Shown one piece after another: positions 56,928 through 64,000 of a DNA stretch of 64,000 nt. The notes beneath the pieces are model-generated. The model ran no database searches, was not told where the DNA came from, and worked only from the letters and a program-made list of their open reading frames with translations. Source of the DNA: Rhodovulum sp. MB263 (GTDB lineage Bacteria; Pseudomonadota; Alphaproteobacteria; Rhodobacterales; Rhodobacteraceae); contig NZ_CP020384.1 in the NCBI RefSeq assembly GCF_002073975.1, positions 1,426,001 through 1,490,000 on the forward strand. The letters run 5' to 3'. The translations under genes and the position numbers were made by a program. Numbering within the stretch: the first letter of the stretch is position 1; each line of letters opens with the position of its first letter.

Positions 56928-57193
56928 AGGAGTACCCCCCATCGTGGAATTCCGGTGTTGCGTGCCATTTAGGTGAACTTCCCCGGCCTGCCTAGTGACA
57001 GGTTGGCAGGGGGCGCGACGAACGGCAAGGCCGCGCTTGGCGCGGACTCCGGTGAAGGATGCAAAAGATGGTGCGGAAGATAAGGCGGTGGCGGGGCGCA
57101 GCCGCCTTGCGGCAGCGCGCGCCTTGCACTACAAGCGCGTCAAACCGCGCGGGCAGGCACAGGCCTCCCGCGCCTGGCGCATTCGGAGTTTCC

Positions 57194-57955
57194 ATGGCAC
57201 GTCGGAAGAAGATCTACGAGGGCAAGGCAAAGGTTCTCTACGAAGGCCCCGAGCCCGGGACGCTGGTGCAGTATTTCAAGGATGACGCCACCGCATTCAA
57301 TGCCGAGAAGCATGACGTGATCGAGGGCAAGGGCGTGCTGAACAACCGCCTGTCCGAGTTCTTCATGACGGGGCTGAACGCGATCGGGGTGCCGACCCAT
57401 TTCATCAAGCGCATCAACATGCGCGAGCAGCTGATCCGTCAGGTCGAGATCATCCCGCTGGAAGTGGTCGTGCGCAACACCGCCGCCGGCTCGATGTCCA
57501 AGCGGCTCGGGATCGAGGAGGGCACCCAGCTGCCGCGCCCGATCATCGAGTTCTACTACAAGGATGACGGGCTGGGCGATCCGCTGGTCACCGAAGAGCA
57601 TATCATCGCCTTCGGCTGGGCCAGCCAGCAGGACCTCGACGACATGGTGGCGCTGGCGCTCCGGGTCAACGACTTCCTGTCGGGGATCATGGTCGCGGTC
57701 GGCATCAAGCTGGTCGATTTCAAGATCGAGATCGGCCGGATCTGGGAAGGCGACTTCATGCGCCTTGTCGTCGCCGACGAGATCAGTCCCGACAGCTGCC
57801 GGCTCTGGGACGTCAAGACGGGCCAGCATCTCGACAAGGACGTGTTCCGCCGCGATCTGGGCTCGCTGACCGATGCCTATACCGAGGTGGCCAGGCGTCT
57901 GGGCGTGCTGCCGACCAATGTCACGCATCCGAGCAAGCCGACCCTGATCAATTGA
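57194..57955 (+). CDS. purC: Phosphoribosylaminoimidazole-succinocarboxamide synthase
   Basis: PurC makes SAICAR from CAIR, aspartate and ATP in purine synthesis. The 253-residue protein begins [20 protein letters not shown]. It contains [39 protein letters not shown] and, near 210, [16 protein letters not shown], all standard PurC segments. CGGAG precedes the ATG at 57194. It is followed by purS and purQ, with a stem-loop in the 189-base gap after its stop. Confidence 0.97.
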   Translation: MARRKKIYEGKAKVLYEGPEPGTLVQYFKDDATAFNAEKHDVIEGKGVLNNRLSEFFMTGLNAIGVPTHFIKRINMREQLIRQVEIIPLEVVVRNTAAGSMSKRLGIEEGTQLPRPIIEFYYKDDGLGDPLVTEEHIIAFGWASQQDLDDMVALALRVNDFLSGIMVAVGIKLVDFKIEIGRIWEGDFMRLVVADEISPDSCRLWDVKTGQHLDKDVFRRDLGSLTDAYTEVARRLGVLPTNVTHPSKPTLIN

Positions 57956-57964
57956 AAGGGTAAG

Positions 57965-58004
57965 CGTGTTCGGCTTGTGTCATCACAGGGTTCGACCGAA
58001 CACG
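57965..58004 (+). promoter_or_regulatory. Stem-loop between purC and purS
   Basis: CGTGTTCGG (57965-57973) pairs with CCGAACACG (57996-58004), and an inner TGTG/CACA pair is possible. No T-run follows, so it may be a processing or attenuation structure within the pur operon. Confidence 0.5.
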
Positions 58005-58144
58005 ACCCCAGACGAAGCGTGCGGGGCGGACGTCCCCGGCGCGACTGAGCGCGGGCTGCGGCCGGCGCAGTAGAGACCGCCGCGTCCGGAGGCAGAGCCG
58101 GGCGGGGCGGACAGGACCAGTAAAAGCCAAGGAAGGACGACCCG

Positions 58145-58384
58145 ATGAAGGCCCGCGTTCATGTCATGCTGAAAGACGGCGTGCTCGACCCGCAGGGCGA
58201 GGCCGTGCGCCACGCGCTGGGAGCGCTCGGTTTCGAGGGGGTCGGCGGCGTCCGGCAGGGCAAGGTGATCGACCTCGATCTCGAGGCGACCGACAGGGCC
58301 GAGGCCGAGGCGCAGGTGCGCGAGATGTGCGAGAAGCTGCTCGCGAACACGGTGATCGAGCGTTACGACATCGAGATCGCCTGA
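58145..58384 (+). CDS. purS: Phosphoribosylformylglycinamidine synthase subunit PurS
   Basis: This small subunit of the three-part FGAM synthase bridges PurL and PurQ and helps pass ammonia. The 79-residue protein begins MKARVHVMLKDGVLDPQGEA and has the LGALGFEGVGGVRQGK and CEKLLANTVIERY segments of the family. It needs PurL, which is not in the window. An alcohol dehydrogenase gene starts three bases after its stop, separating it from purQ. Confidence 0.95.
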   Translation: MKARVHVMLKDGVLDPQGEAVRHALGALGFEGVGGVRQGKVIDLDLEATDRAEAEAQVREMCEKLLANTVIERYDIEIA

Positions 58385-58387
58385 GCG

Positions 58388-59431
58388 ATGCGGGCGGCGG
58401 TCCTCACCGGGTGGCGCAAGCCGCTGGAAGTGTCCAAGGTAGACGACCCCGACTGCCCGCGGGACGGGGTGGTGCTGAAGGTGCTGGCCTGCGGCATCTG
58501 CCGCTCGGACTGGCATTCCTGGACCGGGGCCGACCCGGATGTGTCGCTGCCGCTGATCCCGGGTCATGAATATTGCGGCGTGGTCGAGGAAGTCGGCCCC
58601 GCCGTCACGCGCTGGAAGGTCGGGGACCGGGTGATCGCGCCCTTCATCCTGGCCTGCGGCCATTGCGCCGACTGCGCCTCCGGCCATCAGACCATCTGCG
58701 CCCATCAGCTTCTGCCGGGGTTCACCCTGGCCGGGGCCTTCGCCGAGCTGATCGCGGTGCCCTTCGCCGATGCCAACCTGACATCGCTGCCCGGAACCAT
58801 GGAGCCCGCGCTTGCCGCCGCGCTCGGCTGTCGGGTGACCTCGGCCTGGCAGGCCCTGACCGGGCGCGCCGCGCTCCGGCCCGGGGAATGGCTTGCGGTC
58901 TTCGGCGGCGGCGGGGTCGGGGTCTCGGCGCTGCTGCTCGGCCGCGCGCTCGGGGCGCGGGTCGCGGTGGTCGATGTCGTGCCCGACAAGCTCGACTTTG
59001 CCCGCGCGCTTGGCGCCGATGCCACCATCGACGCGCGCGAGGGCAATGCGGCCGAGGAAATCCGCGAGATCACCGGCGGCGGCGCCCATGTCGCGCTCGA
59101 GGCGCTGGGCATTCCCGAAACCACCATCGGCGCGATGACCTCGCTGCGCAAGCTCGGCCGGATGGTGCAGGTGGGCATGCCGACCGGCAAGAACACCACC
59201 ATGGCTTTGCCGATGGATACGGTCTATTCGCGCCAGCTTGCCGTTTTCGGCACCCGTGGCATGGCGACCTGGCGCTATCCCTCGCTGCTGTCGCTGATCG
59301 ATGGCGGCCATGTCGACCTGACGCCGCTGATCGGCCGCCATGTCAAGCTGACCGAGGCCAGCGCCGAGCTGGCCGCCTTCGACGCGCCGGCGCCGCCCGG
59401 GGTCGCGGTCATCACCAATTTTCTCGCCTGA
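58388..59431 (+). CDS. Zinc-dependent alcohol dehydrogenase inserted between purS and purQ
   Basis: The 347-residue medium-chain dehydrogenase has the catalytic-zinc segments [11 protein letters not shown] and GHEYCGVV. It has a shortened structural-zinc loop ([15 protein letters not shown]) and the Rossmann motif [11 protein letters not shown]. It resembles threonine- or formaldehyde-type dehydrogenases in part. The substrate is unknown. It begins 3 bases after purS, and purQ starts 25 bases after it. It is therefore almost certainly co-transcribed with the purine genes, which is an odd partnership. Confidence 0.87.
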   Translation: MRAAVLTGWRKPLEVSKVDDPDCPRDGVVLKVLACGICRSDWHSWTGADPDVSLPLIPGHEYCGVVEEVGPAVTRWKVGDRVIAPFILACGHCADCASGHQTICAHQLLPGFTLAGAFAELIAVPFADANLTSLPGTMEPALAAALGCRVTSAWQALTGRAALRPGEWLAVFGGGGVGVSALLLGRALGARVAVVDVVPDKLDFARALGADATIDAREGNAAEEIREITGGGAHVALEALGIPETTIGAMTSLRKLGRMVQVGMPTGKNTTMALPMDTVYSRQLAVFGTRGMATWRYPSLLSLIDGGHVDLTPLIGRHVKLTEASAELAAFDAPAPPGVAVITNFLA

Positions 59432-59456
59432 GGCTCGCCAGAGAGGAACCTGCCCC

Positions 59457-60125
59457 ATGAAAGCCGCCGTTCTCGTATTCCCCGGGTCGAACTGCGACCG
59501 CGACCTCGCCGTGGCCTTCCGCAATGCGGGTGCCGATGTCACCATGGTCTGGCACAAGGAAAGCAGCCTGCCCGAGGGTGTCGATGTGGTGGGCATTCCG
59601 GGCGGCTTCTCCTTCGGCGACTATCTGCGCTGCGGCGCCATCGCGGCGCGCTCGCCGATCACCCGCGCGGTGATCGAGCATGCCGCGCGCGGCGGGTACG
59701 CGCTGGGGATCTGCAACGGCTTTCAGGTGCTGACCGAAACCGGCGTGCTGCCCGGCGCGCTGATGCGCAATGCCGGTCTGAAATTCGTCTGTCGCCCGGT
59801 GCCGCTGACGGTCGGGACCGCCGACAGCGCCTTTACCTCGGGCTATGCCCGGGGCCAGAAGATCACGATACCGGTCGCGCATCACGACGGGAACTATGTC
59901 GCCGATGCCGATCTGGTGGCGCGGCTGAGGGATGAGGACCGCATCGCCTTCACCTATGCCGAGGCCGTGAACGGCGCCACCGCCGACATCGCCGGTATCC
60001 TGTCCGAGAACCGCCGGGTTCTGGGCCTGATGCCGCATCCCGAACGGGCCGCCGAACCCGCCCATGGCGGGACCGACGGGGCGGCGCTTTTCCGCTCGCT
60101 GCTGGGGGCGCTCGTGCCGGCGTGA
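59457..60125 (+). CDS. purQ: Phosphoribosylformylglycinamidine synthase subunit PurQ
   Basis: PurQ is the glutaminase that supplies ammonia to the FGAM synthase. The 222-residue class I glutamine amidotransferase shows [11 protein letters not shown] at the start, [13 protein letters not shown], the nucleophile Cys in [10 protein letters not shown] (about 85) and the His/Glu of [11 protein letters not shown] near 191-201. A GAGAGGA ribosome site precedes the ATG. It is usually directly behind purS, but here the dehydrogenase gene intervenes. Confidence 0.96.
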   Translation: MKAAVLVFPGSNCDRDLAVAFRNAGADVTMVWHKESSLPEGVDVVGIPGGFSFGDYLRCGAIAARSPITRAVIEHAARGGYALGICNGFQVLTETGVLPGALMRNAGLKFVCRPVPLTVGTADSAFTSGYARGQKITIPVAHHDGNYVADADLVARLRDEDRIAFTYAEAVNGATADIAGILSENRRVLGLMPHPERAAEPAHGGTDGAALFRSLLGALVPA

Positions 60126-60171
60126 CCCCGCGCCGCTTGAGCGTTCCGACCCGCGCGCGTAGGTTGCGGCC

Positions 60172-61935
60172 ATGTCAAGTGCCCGGCGCAGCCCTTATCG
60201 GTCCGCATTCCCTCTGCGGGGGGCCTGGATCGTGCGTCTTGCGCTCTTCGTCCTGATCGCGATCGCGGTCGCGACGGTCTGGACCACCAATGCCTGGCTC
60301 ACCGACCGGTTCACCGAAAGCACCCGCAGCCGCGCCCAGGTGCGGATGGCGCTTTATTCGGGCAACGTGGTCAGCGAGTTGCAGCGTGCCTCGGTGGTGC
60401 CGCTGCTGCTGTCGCGCGATCCGACGCTGATTCGCGCGCTGGAGAATGTCGATTTCTCGCAAAGCTCGCAGCTTCTGATTTCCTATGTCGACGAGATCGG
60501 CGCCGCCTCGCTGCAGCTTCTGGACGATAGCGGGCGGGTGGTCGCGGCCACCGACCGCTCGAAGATCGGCACCAACCTGCGCAGCGCGCCATTCTTCGTC
60601 GAGGCGTTGCGCTCGAACGATACCGTCTTCATCACCTCGCGCGCCGAGGCGGGCAATTTCACCTTCACCTATTCCCGCGCGATCATGGTCGACCGGCGCA
60701 AGGCGGGGGTGATCGTGGTCGGTGTCGATCTGGCCAAGTTCGAGCAGAGCTGGGCCGGGATTTCCGATGCCGTGATCGTGACCGACAGCGAGGGCCAGAT
60801 CATCCTCGCGACCGAGCCGCGTTGGCGTGGCCGGCTGGTCGACGAGGCGCTCGAGGCGCGCTCGGCGCCCTCGGCCGTCGCGCGTGCGATCCAGGCCACC
60901 GCCGATTGGGGGGCGCTGCCGCCCGATGCCTATGTGATGGGCGAGGCGGTGATGCGCAACGAGGCGCGGATCCCGTTCCGCGGATGGCGCATCATCTCGT
61001 TCACCCCCTATGTCTCGATCCGCGACAAGGTGAATGCCGTGCTCGCGCTCGAGATCATGGGCTTTGCCATGCTGCTGGCGCTGTCCTTCTACCTGCTCTC
61101 GCGCCGGGCGCAGATGAAATCGCTGGGCTATCAGCGCGAGACGGTCGAGCTGCGCGAACTGAATGCCCGGCTCCAGCGCGAGATCGCCGAGCGCGAGCGG
61201 GCCGAGAAGAACCTCGAGGTGGCCGAGCAGACGCTGGAGCAAAGCTCGAAACTGGCGGCCCTGGGCGAGATGTCGGCGGCGATCAGCCATGAGCTGAACC
61301 AGCCGCTCGCGGCGATGAAGACCTATCTGGCGGGCGCCAGGCTGCTGCTGCAGCGCAAGCGCCCCGAGGAGGCATTGTCCTCGTTCCAGCGGATCGACGA
61401 TCTGATCGAGCGTATGGGGGCGATCACCCGGCAGCTCAAGAGCTATGCCAGAAAGGGCGGCGACGCCTTCGAGCCGCTCGACATGCGTTTTTCCGTCTCC
61501 TCGGCGCTGTCGATGATGGAGCCGCAGCTCAAGCGGCGGAAGGTCACGATCACCCGCTCGGTCCCGCGCGAACCGGTGATGGTGATGGCCGACCGGATCC
61601 GGCTGGAACAGGTCATCATCAATCTCCTGCGCAACGCGCTCGACGCCACCCGCGAAAGCCCCGAGCCCCGGATCGACCTGATCCTCTCGGCCGGCGAGAC
61701 CGCGACGCTGACGGTGCGCGACAACGGCCATGGGATAGAGGACATCGACAAGCTGTTCGAACCGTTTTACACCACCAAGCAGTCCGGTGATGGTGTCGGA
61801 CTGGGGCTCGCGATCTCGTCGAGCATTGTCGCCGATCTCGGCGGGCGGCTGACCGCCCGCAACGCGCGCGAGGAGGGGGCGGTCTTCGAGGTGCAGCTCC
61901 CCGTATTGAACCAGGACAAAGAAGCCGCGGAGTGA
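60172..61935 (+). CDS. dctB: Two-component sensor histidine kinase DctB-like
   Basis: DctB senses C4-dicarboxylates in the periplasm and phosphorylates DctD. The 587-residue protein has two membrane segments (about 18-40 and 289-310) flanking a periplasmic double-PAS sensor. A coiled coil (about 322-360) follows, then the phosphorylation helix ISHELNQPLAAMKTYL (His about 373) and an intact ATPase domain (NLLRNALDATRE, RDNGHG, GVGLGLAISS). It is followed 7 bases later by its regulator. No dicarboxylate dctPQM lies next to it here. Confidence 0.9.
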   Translation: MSSARRSPYRSAFPLRGAWIVRLALFVLIAIAVATVWTTNAWLTDRFTESTRSRAQVRMALYSGNVVSELQRASVVPLLLSRDPTLIRALENVDFSQSSQLLISYVDEIGAASLQLLDDSGRVVAATDRSKIGTNLRSAPFFVEALRSNDTVFITSRAEAGNFTFTYSRAIMVDRRKAGVIVVGVDLAKFEQSWAGISDAVIVTDSEGQIILATEPRWRGRLVDEALEARSAPSAVARAIQATADWGALPPDAYVMGEAVMRNEARIPFRGWRIISFTPYVSIRDKVNAVLALEIMGFAMLLALSFYLLSRRAQMKSLGYQRETVELRELNARLQREIAERERAEKNLEVAEQTLEQSSKLAALGEMSAAISHELNQPLAAMKTYLAGARLLLQRKRPEEALSSFQRIDDLIERMGAITRQLKSYARKGGDAFEPLDMRFSVSSALSMMEPQLKRRKVTITRSVPREPVMVMADRIRLEQVIINLLRNALDATRESPEPRIDLILSAGETATLTVRDNGHGIEDIDKLFEPFYTTKQSGDGVGLGLAISSSIVADLGGRLTARNAREEGAVFEVQLPVLNQDKEAAE

Positions 61936-61942
61936 GCAGCAC

Positions 61943-63277
61943 ATGCCCCAGGCCATGAAGATCGCCATCGTCGATGACGAACAGGATATGCGTCAGTCGA
62001 TCAGCCAGTGGCTGGCCCTGAGCGGGTTCGACACCGCCACCTATGCCCGGGCCGAGGATGCCCTCAAGGATATCGGCCCCGATTATCCCGGCGTCGTCGT
62101 GACCGACATCAAGATGCCGGGCATGGACGGGATCACCTTCCTGAAACGGCTGATGAGCCAGGATTCGAGCCTTCCGGTGATCCTGATCACCGGCCATGGC
62201 GATGTGCCGATGGCGGTCGAGGCGATGCGGATCGGCGCGTTCGACTTCATGGAGAAGCCGTTCAATCCCGACCGCATGACCGAGCTGGCCAAGCGCGCCA
62301 GCCAGACCCGGCGGCTGGCGCTCGACAACCGGGCGCTGCGGCGCGAGCTGGGCGACGGCTCGGTGCTGGTCAGGAAGCTGATCGGGTCCTCGGCGGTGAT
62401 GGAGCGGCTGCGCGAGGATATTCTCGATCTGGGCCAGGCCGACGGCCATGTCCTGATCGATGGAGAGACCGGGACCGGCAAGACCCTTGTCGCCCATGCG
62501 CTGCATGCGGTGGGGCCGCGCGCCGGGCGCAAATTCGTTCAGATCGCCTGTGCCGCCTTTGCTCCCGAGGCGCTGTCCGCGCGGCTCTTCGGCCCGATCG
62601 AGGATGGCTCGACCACGCTTCCCGCAGTCGAGGAGGCCCGGGGCGGGACGCTTTGCCTCGAGGATGTCGAGGCGCTCTCGCCCGCGTTGCAGGCGCGTCT
62701 TCTGACCTTCATCAACGAGCAGGGCAGCCCCGCCGAGACCCGGATCATCGCGGTGTCGAACCTGCAGGAGCAGGACAAGACCGTCGAGGACGTGCTGCGG
62801 CCCGATCTGTTCTACCGGCTGGCGGCGATGAGGATCACGCTGCCGCCGCTGCGCAATCGGGGCGAGGACATGCTGACGCTGTTCAACCGGCTCAGCGAGC
62901 AGTTCTCCGAGGAATATGGCTGCGACGCGCCCGAGGTCACGGCACAGGAAGCGGCCCAGCTGATGCAGGCACCCTGGCCGGGCAATGTGCGTCAACTGAT
63001 CAACATCGCCGAACGCGCGGTGCTGCAGAACCGGCGCGGCTCGGGCACCATCGCAAGCCTGCTGATGGCCGATAACGAGGCCAGCCAGCCGGTGATGACC
63101 ACCGAAGGCAAACCGCTGAAAGAATATGTTGAGGCTTTCGAACGCATGCTGATCGACAATACGATGCGGCGTCACAAGGGCTCGATCGCGGCGGTCATGG
63201 AGGAATTGTGCCTGCCGCGGCGGACGCTGAACGAGAAGATGGCCAAATACGGTCTCAGCCGCGCCGACTATTTGTGA
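61943..63277 (+). CDS. dctD: DctD-type response regulator with AAA domain lacking GAFTGA
   Basis: The 444-residue protein has a receiver (Asp about 55 in VVVTDIKMPG). A NtrC-like AAA domain (about 145-360) has Walker A GETGTGKT and the LRPDLFYRLAAM arginine-finger region. It ends in a Fis-type helix-turn-helix with RRHKGSIAAVMEELCLPRRT. Where the sigma54-contact GAFTGA loop belongs, the sequence runs LFGPIEDGSTTLPAVEEA, and Walker B reads LCLEDVEAL. It may therefore activate sigma70-type RNA polymerase, as described for Rhodobacter capsulatus NtrC, or act differently. Confidence 0.88.
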   Translation: MPQAMKIAIVDDEQDMRQSISQWLALSGFDTATYARAEDALKDIGPDYPGVVVTDIKMPGMDGITFLKRLMSQDSSLPVILITGHGDVPMAVEAMRIGAFDFMEKPFNPDRMTELAKRASQTRRLALDNRALRRELGDGSVLVRKLIGSSAVMERLREDILDLGQADGHVLIDGETGTGKTLVAHALHAVGPRAGRKFVQIACAAFAPEALSARLFGPIEDGSTTLPAVEEARGGTLCLEDVEALSPALQARLLTFINEQGSPAETRIIAVSNLQEQDKTVEDVLRPDLFYRLAAMRITLPPLRNRGEDMLTLFNRLSEQFSEEYGCDAPEVTAQEAAQLMQAPWPGNVRQLINIAERAVLQNRRGSGTIASLLMADNEASQPVMTTEGKPLKEYVEAFERMLIDNTMRRHKGSIAAVMEELCLPRRTLNEKMAKYGLSRADYL

Positions 63278-63689
63278 CCGCGGAGGGTGTGGAAAAAGGC
63301 ATTGTCTTTGACCGCTTCCACCCGCTAATGTCATCCTGCAGAGGGATGCGCCGCCCCGCGGCCGCTCTGCAGGATTTTGAGTTTCGCTGTTTTTTCGCGC
63401 GGCGTCGGGCGCCTGATGCCCGGTACCCGCAGGAAACAGACCGATAGGGCCGGTTCCGGCCCACCGCATTCCGGCGCGGAAATGACGCCGGGACAACCGA
63501 ATGGATGCCGCTTCCGCGGCATCGGAGACGAACCGCGATGGAGCGTGCACAGATGACGAGGCAGGGACGCAGACGGCTTGACGCCGCCGCCCGGGCCTCG
63601 CTTGCACGCCTTGACGCCCCAACAAGTCACCCATCAAGCCATTCTGCCCCGCCGGGGCCGAGCGACTTGCCGTGGTGCAAAGAGATCCA
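63278..63689. other. Leader region before the RNase E/G gene
   Basis: About 410 bases lie between dctD and rne. After the hairpin at 63334-63378 I see no gene. It probably contains the rne promoter and a long untranslated leader, a feature known to mediate rne autoregulation in E. coli. Whether that holds here is untested. Confidence 0.4.
63334..63378 (+). terminator. Rho-independent terminator after dctD
   Basis: TCCTGCAGAG (63334-63343) pairs perfectly with CTCTGCAGGA (63365-63374). A nested CCGC/GCGG stem lies inside, and TTTTG follows immediately. This suits termination of dctBD about 60 bases after the stop codon. Confidence 0.7.
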
Positions 63690-64000
63690 ATGGCAAAGAA
63701 GATGCTCATCGACGCCACCCACGCGGAGGAAACCCGCGTGGTCGTGGTGGACGGAAACAAGGTTGACGAGTTCGATTTCGAGACCGTCAACAAACGCCAG
63801 CTTGCTGGCAATATCTACCTAGCAAAGGTCACGCGGGTCGAGCCGTCCTTGCAGGCGGCCTTCGTCGATTATGGCGGCAACCGCCATGGTTTCCTCGCCT
63901 TCTCGGAAATCCATCCCGACTATTACCAGATCCCGGTCGCCGACCGCGAGGCGCTTCTGGCCGAGGAGCGTGCCCTGGCCGAAGAGATGGAGGACGATGA
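63690..64000 (+). CDS. rne: Ribonuclease E/G family protein, 5' part only
   Basis: The first 103 residues are present and the gene runs off the window. MAKKMLIDATHAEETRVVVV opens the protein, and the S1 RNA-binding domain begins with GNIYLAKVTRVEPSLQAAFV and DYGGNRHGFLAFSEIHPDYY. Both are standard for alphaproteobacterial RNase E, the endonuclease that starts mRNA decay. The acidic stretch that ends the fragment (AEERALAEEMEDD) is the insert common in the S1 region of rhodobacterial RNase E. Confidence 0.92.
   Translation, partial: MAKKMLIDATHAEETRVVVVDGNKVDEFDFETVNKRQLAGNIYLAKVTRVEPSLQAAFVDYGGNRHGFLAFSEIHPDYYQIPVADREALLAEERALAEEMEDD

Overview
The window is high-GC chromosomal DNA from an alphaproteobacterium, almost certainly of the Rhodobacteraceae. 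The pointers are ChpT next to a DUF3553 gene, a COX15-type heme A synthase, the F1-ATPase zeta inhibitor, ribosomal protein L21 with an alphaproteobacterial C-terminal extension, ornithine-lipid genes olsB-olsA, TRAP transport, and repeats of the GTATTTTnnCCAAGAAGAAG type. Species cannot be fixed from the sequence alone.

Layout. (1) 0.4-2.7 kb: cobalamin lower-ligand genes cobT-cobS-phosphatase, convergent with an RlmL-like RNA methyltransferase. (2) 4.1-19.1 kb: sugar-acid catabolism. A hydroxypyruvate-isomerase-like gene, a KDG kinase, a hydroxyacid reductase and an IlvD/Edd dehydratase are followed by a minus-strand operon gntR-dctP-dctQ-dctM-idonate-type dehydrogenase, then galM-dgoK. This operon is divergent from uxuA across a short gap holding a candidate operator. 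Mannonate would go to KDG (UxuA) and then KDPG (KdgK). A galactonate-type branch is suggested by the dehydratase and DgoK. (3) 20.7-33.2 kb: a signalling island with two long paralogous GAF/PAS hybrid kinases pointing away from each other at its ends, a soluble kinase, a small membrane protein and a LuxR-type response regulator. One hybrid kinase has damaged ATP-binding motifs. (4) 33.8-35.5 kb: a scar of two decayed IS3-family orfA copies and fragments of phage capsid and portal genes, against the 3' end of a tRNA-Ser(CGA) gene.

(5) 35.7-51.9 kb: compact housekeeping DNA. It holds a DUF2059 protein, rplU-rpmA, two GNATs, obgE-proB-proA, chpT/DUF3553, a perfect CtrA box before olsB-olsA, a ThiE-like protein, an rRNA/tRNA methyltransferase, ctaA, an M32 carboxypeptidase, small membrane proteins, an enoyl-CoA hydratase and a thioesterase. 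(6) 51.9-56.9 kb: DUF1638, a corrinoid protein and a homocysteine methyltransferase, which look like parts of a split cobalamin-dependent methionine synthase, with a PA0069-type radical SAM gene between them and the ATPase zeta subunit after them. (7) 57.2-60.1 kb: purC, purS, an alcohol dehydrogenase wedged in, and purQ. (8) 60.2-63.3 kb: dctB-dctD, whose regulator lacks the sigma54-contact GAFTGA loop. The window ends in the start of an RNase E/G gene.

The 7-35 kb stretch has many 0.6-1.7 kb gaps in which I recognise no gene, whereas 35-63 kb is tightly packed. The most interesting targets are the signalling island, the corrinoid/DUF1638 set, the DctD variant and the CtrA box.
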